Assembly: GCA_036925085.1 (NCBI GenBank)
Contig: JAUPFP010000005.1
Location: 7,580,498-7,644,497, forward strand
Source: Brachycybe producta
Taxonomy: Eukaryota; Arthropoda; Diplopoda; Playtdesmida; Andrognathidae
DNA length: 64,000 nucleotides
Direction: 5' to 3'
A program made the position numbers and the translations under genes. Within the stretch, counting starts at the first letter, position 1; each line of letters opens with the position of its first letter. Positions 60,801 to 62,762 of the stretch are shown piece after piece. Below the pieces are notes generated by a model. That model was not told where the DNA came from, did no database searches, and saw only the letters and a program-made list of their open reading frames with translations.

Positions 60801-62762
60801 ATTAAAAACAAAAGTAAATGTCTAAATTAATTGTCACAATCATCAGAAGAAATAACAAAAAATGTAAATTCCAAATAATTTAGTTTATGAAAATTTTGGA
60901 TCAAAAATGTTTTTGTAAAGAAATAAGTGAAATTATGTAAATTTTCAAAGATTATGCAATTTGTTCGTTTTATGCATTTTTATTTTATTTTAAACTACTA
61001 TTGCACAAATGACATTACGAGCGTATGTGGTATAATAGCATGCCCAAAAGGACTTGGAACCACGATTATGCGTTTTGTGCATTTTATGCAAACATTTGGC
61101 CTTACTGTACCTTTATAGTACTGAACATTTTTTTAAAAAATAAACATTTTCTACCGCGAGCATCAGTAGCCTGCACCTCCAACTTCTGTCATCATTGCAA
61201 GATACACATCAGTGCAAAATGGAACCTACCGTTTTATAATATAACGACGCATATTTATATTTAATTTATCTATCTCAGGTTTTACCGATTCCTGTTATAT
61301 TTGGGTATTCCGATAAACAATGCTCGTGAAACTAGAGTCAACCAGTTCCTCAAGATAGTCAGTGAATTCGCTCTCGAATACAGAACCACGAGAGAAAGGG
61401 TTCTTCAACAACTCGAAAAGAAAGCAAACCATCGAGAACGAAACAAAACACGAGGAAAAATGATTACCGATGTAGAGTTTCAAAACGTTGACGATAAGTG
61501 ATACATTATTACAGATACATTTTGTTTCATAGGTGGGGAAATTCAAGTCAAAAGATGTTCAAGCAGATGAAGAACTTCGTAATCATTTGTTGGGTCGAGG
61601 AATATCCGATAGCGAAGATTATAAGAAATGGGGAACGGTGCCTGGCGTCAGAGGTCGTCAAAGGAAGGATGGTAATGTATATGTTTTGATCAATTTTTCT
61701 AAATGACCACATCAAATTTATGCATCACTATTACAGTATATCAAACAATCCATTTCATTGACTGTCTATGATAATGTTCAGTTGATTTAGTTGACTTAAC
61801 TGTAATAAGGGTTTTGCTTTGCATAACTCCATAAGTAATATTTGCTTTTATAGTTTCAAATTAGTAATGCATAATCCCCAGAAATATGAAAAGACAGAGC
61901 TTCGGGTACAGTTTAGGAGCTTACGAATAATTTTTTAGCTGGTTTAAAGTTTAAACTCTTCGAAAGAACTCTGGTTATTCTGTTTTTCAAGAGCCAAATA
62001 GCGAGGAACTTGAAATTGCTTTAGAAACTGGAACGACAGCTCACTCACTTAAGGGTATTTTTATGTTGATGTATTTTAAAATAATCCTTTTATGTCAGTT
62101 TAAAACTGACCAAACTTTAAGCAGACGATAATTATTACTTATTGTCCATAAAAAGTACCCATTGAAAGATATAAACATCAAAATACAATTAAGTGATTAA
62201 TGCTACCTTTCTAGTTTAGAACCAGAATTCGAAAAGCTGTTCATAAACGTCTTAAACGTAATTCCTCAACTTGATGGTCCAAGCGAGCCACAAATTTGTG
62301 TGATAAATTTAATTGTGATAATAGATAATAAGGATAAAAAAAGTGCAACCCTACTTTGAATTTTTTGAAATTAATGTCGCTTTTGCCGGTTACATTTCAA
62401 CCTTTTATAAAAGAAATTCACTGATTTTCACTAATTATTTGACAATTTGTTCCGACTTAACCTTGACTCAGTTTTATTTTTCTGACTCTCTCTCTCTCTC
62501 TGGTGTTCACCGACTTTTCTGATCGCTATGAGCCATATATACTATAATTTATAATTATTTTGTATAACCTGTAACCATAACATTACAGGAAGAAGCTCAC
62601 TTGGTCCTAACTCGATATTAATGCGAGATGAGAATCTAACCGATGGAATGACCGACGGTGACGATGAAATCTTAGAAAGTTTAGTAAAAACAGCAACTGC
62701 TCCTGGTTTAAGGTCTGCACACCGTGAAAGGAAGCGAGCTCGTCAAGCAGATAGAAAATCAT
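7830..62762 (+). CDS. FHOD3: FHOD-family formin (FH1/FH2 domain-containing protein, FHOD3-like), 23 exons seen, 3' incomplete
   Basis: Diaphanous-related formin of the FHOD class, which nucleates, caps or bundles actin filaments and acts in stress fibres and sarcomeres. Exons, all phase-compatible: 7830-7997, 21595-21716, 46798-46856, 50269-50336, 51691-51796, 52602-52696, 52775-52886, 52967-53061, 53135-53278, 53814-53878, 53954-54106, 54180-54316, 54933-55079, 55148-56406, 58379-58537, 58943-59128, 59872-59991, 60070-60231, 60308-60423, 60491-60565, 61279-61471, 61533-61671, 62589-62762. Order by residue: GTPase-binding-like domain 1-115; armadillo DID/FH3 about 116-345; linker with [12 protein letters not shown]1 polyproline about 763-819; FH2 about 854-1247 with LFWKEV and GNFLNG; DAD from about 1317. 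Vertebrate FHOD3 is about 1,420 residues, so the visible 1,351 codons are nearly complete. The start [11 protein letters not shown] matches the remembered FHOD3 N-terminus. A single invertebrate FHOD would be orthologous to both FHOD1 and FHOD3. Confidence 0.95.
8200..8425. repeat. Foldback element, diverged subfamily copy
   Basis: The left arm has TTAGAAACTTAAATAGTAGC and GACAATATCTTGAAAAATAA. The right arm has AACTGTCATAAAGAAAGATT and AAAGATATCCTCATAAAAAT. It resembles copies at 14875 and 12415 more than the main subfamily. Confidence 0.5.
9157..9523. repeat. Foldback element family 1, near-full copy
   Basis: It begins at AAAGTATAAACGCCTCTCAG and ends TCAGCTGTTCATAAACCATC-TTAA. Both arms are complete: TTAGAAACTAGAAGGGTAGC on the left, AAAGATATCAACATGGAAAT on the right. 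Confidence 0.78.
10500..10735. repeat. Remnant of the ATCACATTGGCAATATTT-type element
   Basis: The left end GTGTGATCACACTAACTATA is followed by TTTACAGCAAGATTCAGTGC. The right end is ATTGCCAGTGTAATTGAAG. Strongly diverged. An open frame of 86 codons across it is not convincing as a gene. Confidence 0.4.
12415..12720. repeat. Foldback element, diverged subfamily copy
   Basis: Left: CTTAGAAACTAGAAGAGTAA. Right: AAACTGCCATAAAAATGTTT then AAAGATATCGTCATGAAAT. The arms are imperfect inverted copies. Confidence 0.55.
14875..15125. repeat. Foldback element, diverged subfamily copy
   Basis: Left: TTTTAGAGACTAGCAGAATA and ATAAACTTGTTATAGCAACT. Right: CAACCTGTCATAAAAAGTTT and CCACATAAAAATCCTGTTAC. 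Confidence 0.5.
15258..15730. repeat. Diverged member of the CACATTGGCAATATTT TIR family
   Basis: The left end TTCGCATTGACATTGTGCAA is followed by GATTTACAGCAAC. The right end GTTGCAATTAATCTTGTTGG is followed by ATATTGTCAAAGTGATTG, an imperfect inverse. Its relatives lie at 47566-48040. Confidence 0.4.
17095..17367 (-). other. 90-codon open frame, unrecognised
   Basis: It begins [20 protein letters not shown] and ends [13 protein letters not shown], and the frame also reads back upstream as [10 protein letters not shown]. Composition is less AT-biased than the surroundings. A short similar segment (CTTCTGCCATAGGCCCTCT) recurs near 46378, suggesting a degraded mobile-element piece. No family can be assigned, and a chance open frame is quite possible. 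Confidence 0.2.
17561..17870. mobile_element. Candidate MITE with 19-bp terminal inverted repeats
   Basis: GAAGTGATACCACGTAACT at 17561-17579 is exactly inverted at 17852-17870, and a CGTCG motif sits just outside both. The roughly 310-bp interior is AT-rich and non-coding. No clear target duplication is visible. A related GACGTGGTATCAC occurs near 47167. Confidence 0.6.
18602..18926. mobile_element. PIF/Harbinger-like MITE with 34-bp perfect TIRs and TTA duplication
   Basis: The ends AGCCTGGTTTACACGGGTAG continue for 34 bp as exact inverted repeats, flanked by TTA at 18599-18601 and 18927-18929. The 325-bp interior is built largely from GTAGAG/CTCTAC motifs, so nearly the whole element can fold on itself. 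A 3-bp TTA/TAA duplication is typical of PIF/Harbinger. No transposase is present. Confidence 0.85.
19016..19340. repeat. Foldback element family 1 copy
   Basis: The left arm is full: TTAGAAACTAGAAGGGTGGC and TTTCATGATGATATCTTTTA. The right arm is shortened and ends with a partial extra left-arm segment, TTGAAAGTGTTTTAGAAACT at about 19312, in direct orientation. Confidence 0.65.
19474..19908 (-). mobile_element. Hairpin-headed non-autonomous element, copy A
   Basis: Read on the minus strand, it starts ACTAGTGGGGTAACCCGTCA with the CCCGTCA-TAAA-TGACGGG hairpin. It then has the polypyrimidine tract (GA repeats on the plus strand, 19641-19735), then GTTGACCTTGAG and a GAACCGTTT/AAACGGTTC-type block. 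It ends near AGACCTGGG and an AT run. Copy B at 44112-44671 shares these blocks in the same order. A Helitron/HINE-like origin is possible but not shown. Confidence 0.7.
19636..19735 (+). repeat. GA-rich microsatellite
   Basis: (AG)15 at about 19641-19670 and a second GA run near 19714-19731, with G runs. The open frames on both strands here are simple-sequence artefacts. Confidence 0.95.
19955..20268. repeat. Foldback element family 1, full copy
   Basis: It starts TTAAGGTGGTTTATAAACAA and ends TTTGAAAACCACCTTAA, so the outer ends are inverted repeats of each other. The inner arms are also inverted around TTTATAGACAAAAATTTAAA. Confidence 0.78.
21020..21130. repeat. GCCAAA-TTGAACAAACGCCAAA repeat cluster
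   Basis: Several degenerate units such as GCCAAATTGAACAAACGCCA occur in series. A related cluster, partly inverted, is at 26590-26755 and a single piece at 23617. Confidence 0.55.
21595..21716 (+). CDS. FHOD3: FHOD formin exon 2 (GBD, second half)
   Basis: It begins [20 protein letters not shown] and continues [20 protein letters not shown]. Acceptor tttccag ends at 21594; donor GTAAGA at 21717, end phase 2. FHOD3 has the equivalent DDCTLQL and AYLDLE stretches, with a shorter loop where this protein has KHNHAQGDY. Confidence 0.93.
23681..23869. mobile_element. Candidate MITE with imperfect ~40-bp TIRs
   Basis: The left end CAGTGGCACACAGGCCACTT then TTTGACTGCAAAA is matched by an inverse, TTTTGCAGTCG then AAAAAGTGGTCTGTGACAC and AGACACTG. 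No clear target duplication. The overlapping short open frames have the low-complexity look of repeat translation. Confidence 0.55.
23847..24278 (+). other. 143-codon open frame inside intron 2, unrecognised
   Basis: The frame is open from a GTG at 23847, with its first ATG further in at [10 protein letters not shown] (about 23955). It contains [19 protein letters not shown] and [18 protein letters not shown]. It partly overlaps the right end of a MITE. It is longer and more protein-like than other intronic frames and could be a transposase or host-gene remnant. There is no recognisable domain, so it may be a chance frame. Confidence 0.25.
25464..25488 (+). repeat. (GAA)n microsatellite
   Basis: About eight GAA units, followed by A runs. 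Confidence 0.9.
26590..26760. repeat. GCCAAATTGAACAAACGCC repeat with internal inversion
   Basis: TTAGAACAAACGCCAAA is followed closely by TTTGTTCAATTTGGC, making a short hairpin. It matches the cluster at 21020-21130. Confidence 0.5.
28264..28350 (+). repeat. Dispersed repeat, copy 1 of a direct pair
   Basis: AGAGATGAGCACTGGCTCAG onward matches 46128-46221 closely over some 85 bp, including TAGTTTAGCTT, CACATTTCATAT and GGAATAAAATCA/GAATAAAATCA. Both copies are in the same orientation. Confidence 0.7.
29947..30222. repeat. Foldback element family 1 copy
   Basis: It starts TTAAGGTCTATTTAAAGTGT with left-arm TTGAAAGTGTTTAAGAAACT, and the right arm is CATTCTAGTTTCTAACACAC. The middle is partly deleted. 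Confidence 0.65.
31222..31239 (+). repeat. Poly-C run (18 C)
   Basis: An uninterrupted C homopolymer, uncommon in this AT-rich window. A minus-strand open frame across it (31090-31425) is an artefact. Confidence 0.95.
32287..32678. mobile_element. PIF/Harbinger-like MITE with TAA duplication
   Basis: The left end GGTCCTGTCCACACAGAGGC is inverted at the right as GTCTCTGTGTGAACACGGCT with a few mismatches. TAA flanks both sides (32284-32286, 32679-32681). The 392-bp body has no intact transposase; the open frames at 32223-32602 are not convincing. Confidence 0.75.
34070..34275. repeat. Foldback element family 1, partial copy
   Basis: The right arm CCATAAAAATCCCTTAAATG and TTCTAGTTTCTAATAAAAAC is clear; the left arm is eroded. 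Confidence 0.5.
34702..34924. mobile_element. hAT-like MITE with 8-bp target duplication
   Basis: The ends are CAGTGATTTCCA and, inverted, TGGGAACCACTG. Flanks are ATCTATAC (34694-34701) and ATCTATGC (34925-34932), one mismatch in eight. CAGTG ends with an 8-bp duplication are typical of hAT elements. No transposase is present. Confidence 0.8.
36361..36440. repeat. Partial copy of the CACATTGGCAATATTT family
   Basis: AATCACATTGGCAATATTTA then AGCAAGAATCACTGCAATAT matches the left end of the elements at 47566 and 10500. Confidence 0.55.
37261..37301 (+). repeat. (TCA)n microsatellite
   Basis: About 12 TCA units with one interruption. A coding-looking poly-His frame here is an artefact. Confidence 0.92.
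38110..38341. repeat. Foldback element family 1, right half
   Basis: The right arm is well preserved: CCGTTCTAGTTTCAAACACA, then AGTTCGAAAATCAGCTGCTC and ATAAAACATCTTAA. The left arm is largely gone. Confidence 0.65.
38829..38948 (+). repeat. (CT)n followed by (ATC/ACC)n microsatellites
   Basis: CT repeats at about 38829-38891, then ATC/ACC triplets at about 38906-38948. A G/A-rich block (38440-38690) precedes them. Confidence 0.93.
39385..39925. mobile_element. GATTTAAATC-rich element, probable hAT-like MITE and duplication
   Basis: GATTTAAATCA motifs recur from 39393 to 39660. A possible element runs from CAGGGTGGATAGGATTTAAA at 39503 to TTTATCAACCCT at about 39923, whose ends are loosely inverted. 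The flanks (ACAACAAG and TATACAAG) match in 5 of 8 positions, so the boundary is tentative. Confidence 0.45.
40036..40365. repeat. Foldback element, diverged subfamily copy
   Basis: Left: GAAAATACGTTTTTATGAAG. Right: CTCATAAAAAGTTTATTTTC, then AGCGTCATAAAAATACCTTT and TATTCTAGTTTCAAATAAAC. Confidence 0.5.
41644..42172. mobile_element. Compound or nested MITE with long inverted arms
   Basis: CTTGGACACAAAGTCGCGCA at about 41680 is inverted near 42125-42145, and the similarity extends inward for over 100 bp (GACAATGTTCC, TGTCTTTTGTA). A second end, GCCTAGTACACACTTGG at 41859, inverts to GTGTGTACTAAAGCGTTAGG near 42168, with TTAA flanking both (41855-41858, 42169-42172). This looks like one element with an extra partial copy to its left. 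Confidence 0.6.
44112..44671 (+). mobile_element. Hairpin-headed non-autonomous element, copy B
   Basis: It starts ACTAGTGGGGTAACCCGTCA, forming the CCCGTCA/TGACGGG hairpin. It has an internal inverted repeat of about 42 bp, ACAGGCAATTGTGCCCAGCA (44152) against TGCTGGGCACAATTGCCTGT (44276). Then come CATGCGCGTCG, C/T-rich tracts, TATAGTTGACCTTGAGAAAA and AGCGGTTCATTTATTCATTT. It ends with a CA run, AGACCTGG and an AT run. Copy A is in inverse orientation at 19474-19908 and lacks the internal inverted repeat. Its short open frames are not genes. Confidence 0.7.
45019..45044 (+). repeat. (AT)n microsatellite
   Basis: ATAT run interrupted once, next to a TAGGGCCTATAC motif. Confidence 0.85.
46128..46221 (+). 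repeat. Dispersed repeat, copy 2 of a direct pair
   Basis: AGAGTTGAGCACTGGCTCAG onward, matching the copy at 28264 in the same orientation. It has a short insertion ahead of GGAATAAAATCA. Confidence 0.7.
46798..46856 (+). CDS. FHOD3: FHOD formin exon 3
   Basis: 59-nt exon encoding [20 protein letters not shown]. Acceptor tatttttag ends at 46797; donor GTAAGT at 46857, end phase 1. The IILRTQLxVRVHA motif is diagnostic of the GBD-to-FH3 junction of FHOD proteins. Small size and flanking 25-kb and 3.4-kb introns make it easy to miss. Confidence 0.93.
47264..47329 (+). repeat. (TA)n microsatellite, about 33 units
   Basis: Perfect alternating TA, fully self-complementary. The (Tyr-Ile)n frame across it is an artefact. 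Confidence 0.97.
47566..48040. mobile_element. Nested elements with ATCACATTGGCAATATTT / GCGGCGATCACA ends
   Basis: An outer pair, CGCCGCGATCATATTGGCTA (47690) and ATGTGATCGCCGC (about 48022-48034), is inverted and includes TTCATGCAAGAA/TTCTTGCATGAA. Inside it, ATCACATTGGCAATTGCAAT (47832) pairs with ATATTGCCAATGTGATCGCC (about 47888). To the left, a short hairpin runs from ATCACATTGGCAATATTTAC (47566) to TTTGCCAATGTGAT (47634). Confidence 0.65.
49602..49801. repeat. Foldback element family 1, copy 1 of a tandem pair
   Basis: It starts GTTAAGATGTTTTATGACCA, then TTTTCGAACTCTGGTTAAT, and jumps to the right arm CCCTTCTAGTTTTTAAAACA. It ends in CCACCTTAAG, which is also the start of the next copy. 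Confidence 0.7.
49797..50091. repeat. Foldback element family 1, copy 2 of a tandem pair
   Basis: It starts CTTAAGATGGTTTATGAACA and contains AAAAAGCTTATTTTAAAAGG. The right-arm segment TTCTAAAACACTTTCAAG is locally repeated about three times at 50020-50070. It ends 180 bp before exon 4. Confidence 0.7.
50269..50336 (+). CDS. FHOD3: FHOD formin exon 4 (start of DID/FH3)
   Basis: 68 nt encoding [23 protein letters not shown]. Acceptor atttgcag ends at 50268; donor GTAAGT at 50337, end phase 0. [15 protein letters not shown] is almost identical to FHOD3. Confidence 0.95.
50337..51690 (+). other. FHOD formin intron 4 (1.35 kb)
   Basis: AT-rich. A foldback left-arm fragment is near 50850-50960 (TTTTCATGTTGATATTTTCT). 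Nothing else is recognisable. Confidence 0.65.
51691..51796 (+). CDS. FHOD3: FHOD formin exon 5 (DID/FH3)
   Basis: 106 nt encoding [20 protein letters not shown] and [15 protein letters not shown]. Acceptor tttattgtag ends at 51690; donor GTTTGA at 51797 is weaker than consensus, end phase 1. A TAC microsatellite starts only a few bases past this donor. Confidence 0.94.
51803..51880 (+). repeat. (TAC)n microsatellite just inside intron 5
   Basis: More than 20 TAC units with a few interruptions, starting within 10 bases of the exon 5 donor at 51797. Confidence 0.95.
52006..52295. mobile_element. hAT-like GTGCCACAGCACACC elements
   Basis: It begins CAGTGGTTCTCAAACATTTT. Candidate ends are GGAAAACACTG at 52127 and GGAAATCACTG at 52295. 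The central GCACACTAGTGTGCCACAGC is shared with the element at 57085. No exact 8-bp duplication is seen, so boundaries are tentative. Confidence 0.6.
52602..52696 (+). CDS. FHOD3: FHOD formin exon 6 (DID/FH3)
   Basis: 95 nt encoding [20 protein letters not shown] and [12 protein letters not shown]. Acceptor cgtaaag ends at 52601; donor GTAAGT at 52697, end phase 0. Confidence 0.95.
52775..52886 (+). CDS. FHOD3: FHOD formin exon 7 (DID/FH3)
   Basis: 112 nt encoding [20 protein letters not shown] and [17 protein letters not shown]. Acceptor tgtttag ends at 52774; donor GTGAGA at 52887, end phase 1. The [17 protein letters not shown] core is invariant in FHOD proteins. Confidence 0.95.
52967..53061 (+). 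CDS. FHOD3: FHOD formin exon 8 (DID/FH3)
   Basis: 95 nt encoding [20 protein letters not shown] and [12 protein letters not shown]. Acceptor ttaatag ends at 52966; donor GTAAGA at 53062, end phase 0. The intron before it is only 80 nt. Confidence 0.95.
53135..53278 (+). CDS. FHOD3: FHOD formin exon 9 (DID/FH3)
   Basis: 48 codons, [20 protein letters not shown] onward to [14 protein letters not shown]. Acceptor attactag ends at 53134; donor GTTTGT at 53279, phase 0. Confidence 0.95.
53430..53703. repeat. Foldback element family 1 copy in intron 9
   Basis: Left: TTTTAGAAACTAGAAAGGTA. Core: TTTTTGTCTATAAAAAGTTT. Right end: TTTGAAAATCAGCTGTGCAT. Confidence 0.68.
53814..53878 (+). CDS. FHOD3: FHOD formin exon 10 (end of armadillo region)
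   Basis: 65 nt encoding [22 protein letters not shown]. Acceptor gatctgtag ends at 53813; donor GTATCT at 53879, end phase 2. FHOD3 has VALRHEDGDE here. Confidence 0.92.
53954..54106 (+). CDS. FHOD3: FHOD formin exon 11 (linker with basophilic phosphosite motif)
   Basis: 153 nt encoding [20 protein letters not shown] then [14 protein letters not shown] to TRRWRR. Acceptor aataaaag ends at 53953; donor GTACAG at 54107. The [10 protein letters not shown] segment parallels RRRSRRHS in FHOD3 and is a plausible AGC-kinase target. The reading frame stays open into the short intron. Confidence 0.88.
54180..54316 (+). CDS. FHOD3: FHOD formin exon 12 (linker with 7-residue repeats)
   Basis: 137 nt encoding [20 protein letters not shown] onward, then three in-frame 21-nt units giving [14 protein letters not shown] and NGSLLDM (54250-54312). 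Acceptor tatatacag ends at 54179; donor GTAATT at 54317, end phase 1. Confidence 0.85.
54250..54312 (+). repeat. FHOD3: Coding 21-nt minisatellite (three units)
   Basis: Units begin at 54250, 54271 and 54292 and encode seven residues each. The first two differ at one synonymous site and the third at a few. It lies in the fast-evolving linker between the DID and FH1. Confidence 0.85.
54331..54932. mobile_element. Probable pogo/Tigger-like MITE material in intron 12
   Basis: CAGTGGAATCAGTTTAACAC starts 15 bp after the exon 12 donor and resembles pogo/Tigger ends. TTAACACGAA-type motifs recur, inverted near 54895 as CTCGTGTTAAG. The right boundary is unclear. The window end has a similar left end at 63895. 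Confidence 0.45.
54933..55079 (+). CDS. FHOD3: FHOD formin exon 13 (linker)
   Basis: 147 nt encoding [40 protein letters not shown] and TRPTSIPCI. Acceptor tttcttcag ends at 54932; donor GTAGGC at 55080, end phase 1. The RRRRER run resembles the basic block in FHOD linkers. Confidence 0.9.
55148..56406 (+). CDS. FHOD3: FHOD formin exon 14 (linker, FH1, start of FH2)
   Basis: The largest exon, 1,259 nt. It starts [15 protein letters not shown] after acceptor attgcag (55147) and ends DLMTK at donor GTACGT 56407, phase 0. It holds [12 protein letters not shown] and [13 protein letters not shown], both recognisable in FHOD3, then [20 protein letters not shown]. The FH1, about 55966-56133, has five polyproline runs of 5-8 prolines that would bind profilin and SH3/WW domains. 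The FH2 lasso/linker start is [16 protein letters not shown]. The first possible in-frame ATG in this frame, at 55120, is intronic and is not a real start. Confidence 0.95.
56902..56904 (+). other. Candidate 3-nt microexon (GAG) in the FH2 intron
   Basis: The sequence reads acaacag-GAG-gtaagc, downstream of a T/C-rich tract at about 56848-56880. Both flanking exons end and start in phase 0, so inclusion would insert one Glu between DLMTK and KQQEM without a frameshift. This could be chance. Confidence 0.2.
57085..57349. mobile_element. hAT-like MITE with GTGCCA-rich ends
   Basis: CAGTGATTCAAAAAGTGTGC at the left and TTGTAAACCACTG at the right. Flanks CTCTAATT and CTCTTAATT are almost identical. 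The interior has GGCACACTAGTGTGCCAGGA. It may be composite. Confidence 0.65.
57440..57600 (+). repeat. Degenerate minisatellite, GTGGGCCTCATGGGCTTTAT-like units
   Basis: About ten imperfect units of 15-21 bp rich in GGGC and CTCATG. In one frame they give a hydrophobic (MGLVxL)n string from 57391, which I treat as a by-product and not a gene. Confidence 0.75.
58379..58537 (+). CDS. FHOD3: FHOD formin exon 15 (FH2)
   Basis: 53 codons, [20 protein letters not shown] onward through [20 protein letters not shown]. Acceptor ttattcag ends at 58378; donor GTAAAA at 58538, phase 0. The [11 protein letters not shown] motif is the FH2 core signature; the Ile of NIG contacts actin in this class. Confidence 0.96.
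58943..59128 (+). CDS. FHOD3: FHOD formin exon 16 (FH2)
   Basis: 62 codons, [20 protein letters not shown] onward to [13 protein letters not shown]. Acceptor ataaacag ends at 58942; donor GTAAGA at 59129, phase 0. Confidence 0.96.
59129..59871 (+). other. FHOD formin intron 16 (743 bp)
   Basis: The left part, about 59190-59560, has AGCTTTG/CAAAGCT-rich sequence with inverted matches (TTTATACTCCAAACTTTGC against GTATAAACC at 59550), suggesting another MITE. The right part is a foldback copy. Confidence 0.6.
59561..59854. repeat. Foldback element family 1, near-full copy in intron 16
   Basis: From TAAGACGTTTTATGAACAGC to CACATCATCTTAA, with AGAAACTAGAAGGGTAGCTC on the left and AAAAGCTTATTTATTTCTAG on the right (right arm shortened). 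It ends 17 bp before exon 17. Confidence 0.78.
59872..59991 (+). CDS. FHOD3: FHOD formin exon 17 (FH2, GNFLN motif)
   Basis: 40 codons, [20 protein letters not shown] then [20 protein letters not shown]. GNxxN is the FH2 dimerisation post signature. Acceptor tcttgcag ends at 59871; donor GTAATA at 59992, phase 0. Confidence 0.96.
60070..60231 (+). CDS. FHOD3: FHOD formin exon 18 (FH2)
   Basis: 54 codons, [20 protein letters not shown], then [20 protein letters not shown] and [14 protein letters not shown]. Acceptor gtgattag ends at 60069; donor GTTTTT at 60232, a weak donor, phase 0. The preceding intron is 78 nt. Confidence 0.95.
60308..60423 (+). CDS. FHOD3: FHOD formin exon 19 (FH2)
   Basis: 116 nt encoding [20 protein letters not shown], then [19 protein letters not shown]. 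Acceptor gtttaag ends at 60307; donor GTAATA at 60424, end phase 2. The tail GSTNTKTK differs from MKPVLKQR in vertebrates but joins in frame to MSEFL in the next exon. Confidence 0.93.
60491..60565 (+). CDS. FHOD3: FHOD formin exon 20 (FH2)
   Basis: 75 nt encoding [20 protein letters not shown] and RVINR. Acceptor ctgttcag ends at 60490; donor GTATTT at 60566, end phase 2. The preceding intron is 67 nt, the shortest in the gene. Confidence 0.94.
60566..61278 (+). other. FHOD formin intron 20 (713 bp)
   Basis: AT-rich. No repeat or gene recognised; open frames at 60927-61264 are unsupported. Confidence 0.7.
61279..61471 (+). CDS. FHOD3: FHOD formin exon 21 (end of FH2)
   Basis: 193 nt encoding [20 protein letters not shown], then [20 protein letters not shown] and [16 protein letters not shown]. 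Acceptor tatctcag ends at 61278. I use donor GTAGAG at 61472, because MITD then joins VGKFKSKD, matching MITDSGKF in FHOD3. Reading on gives VEFQNVDDK and a stop at 61499. Confidence 0.93.
61533..61671 (+). CDS. FHOD3: FHOD formin exon 22 (FH2-DAD spacer)
   Basis: 139 nt encoding [20 protein letters not shown], then [20 protein letters not shown] and GRQRKD. Acceptor tttcatag ends at 61532; donor GTAATG at 61672, end phase 1. Another open frame through the same DNA (from 61498) lacks any resemblance to FHOD and is a shadow. Confidence 0.88.
61672..62588 (+). other. FHOD formin intron 22 (917 bp)
   Basis: Contains a foldback copy and a (CT)n stretch near 62486-62502. Confidence 0.75.
61940..62256. 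repeat. Foldback element family 1, near-full copy in intron 22
   Basis: It begins TTAAAGTTTAAACTCTTCGA and ends AAAAGCTGTTCATAAACGTC-TTAA. Left arm: TTTAGAAACTGGAACGACAG. Right arm: TTAATGCTACCTTTCTAGTT. Confidence 0.75.
62589..62762 (+). CDS. FHOD3: FHOD formin exon 23 (diaphanous autoregulatory domain)
   Basis: 174 nt encoding [20 protein letters not shown] to [17 protein letters not shown] and [13 protein letters not shown]. Acceptor cattacag ends at 62588; donor GTAAGT at 62763, end phase 1. The DAD folds back on the DID to autoinhibit the formin; ROCK phosphorylation of three sites in the basic tail releases FHOD1. The first of these sites is Ala here. The missing C-terminus (equivalent of LRRTLKSGL) must lie in an exon beyond the window. 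Confidence 0.92.

Noticed and set aside
60927-61264. Two short plus-strand frames in intron 20
   Set aside because: No splice signals fitting the gene and no family resemblance.
61498-61689. Open frame [17 protein letters not shown]... across exon 22
   Set aside because: Wrong frame; the phase-0 frame (VGKFKSKD...) joins the upstream exon and resembles FHOD.
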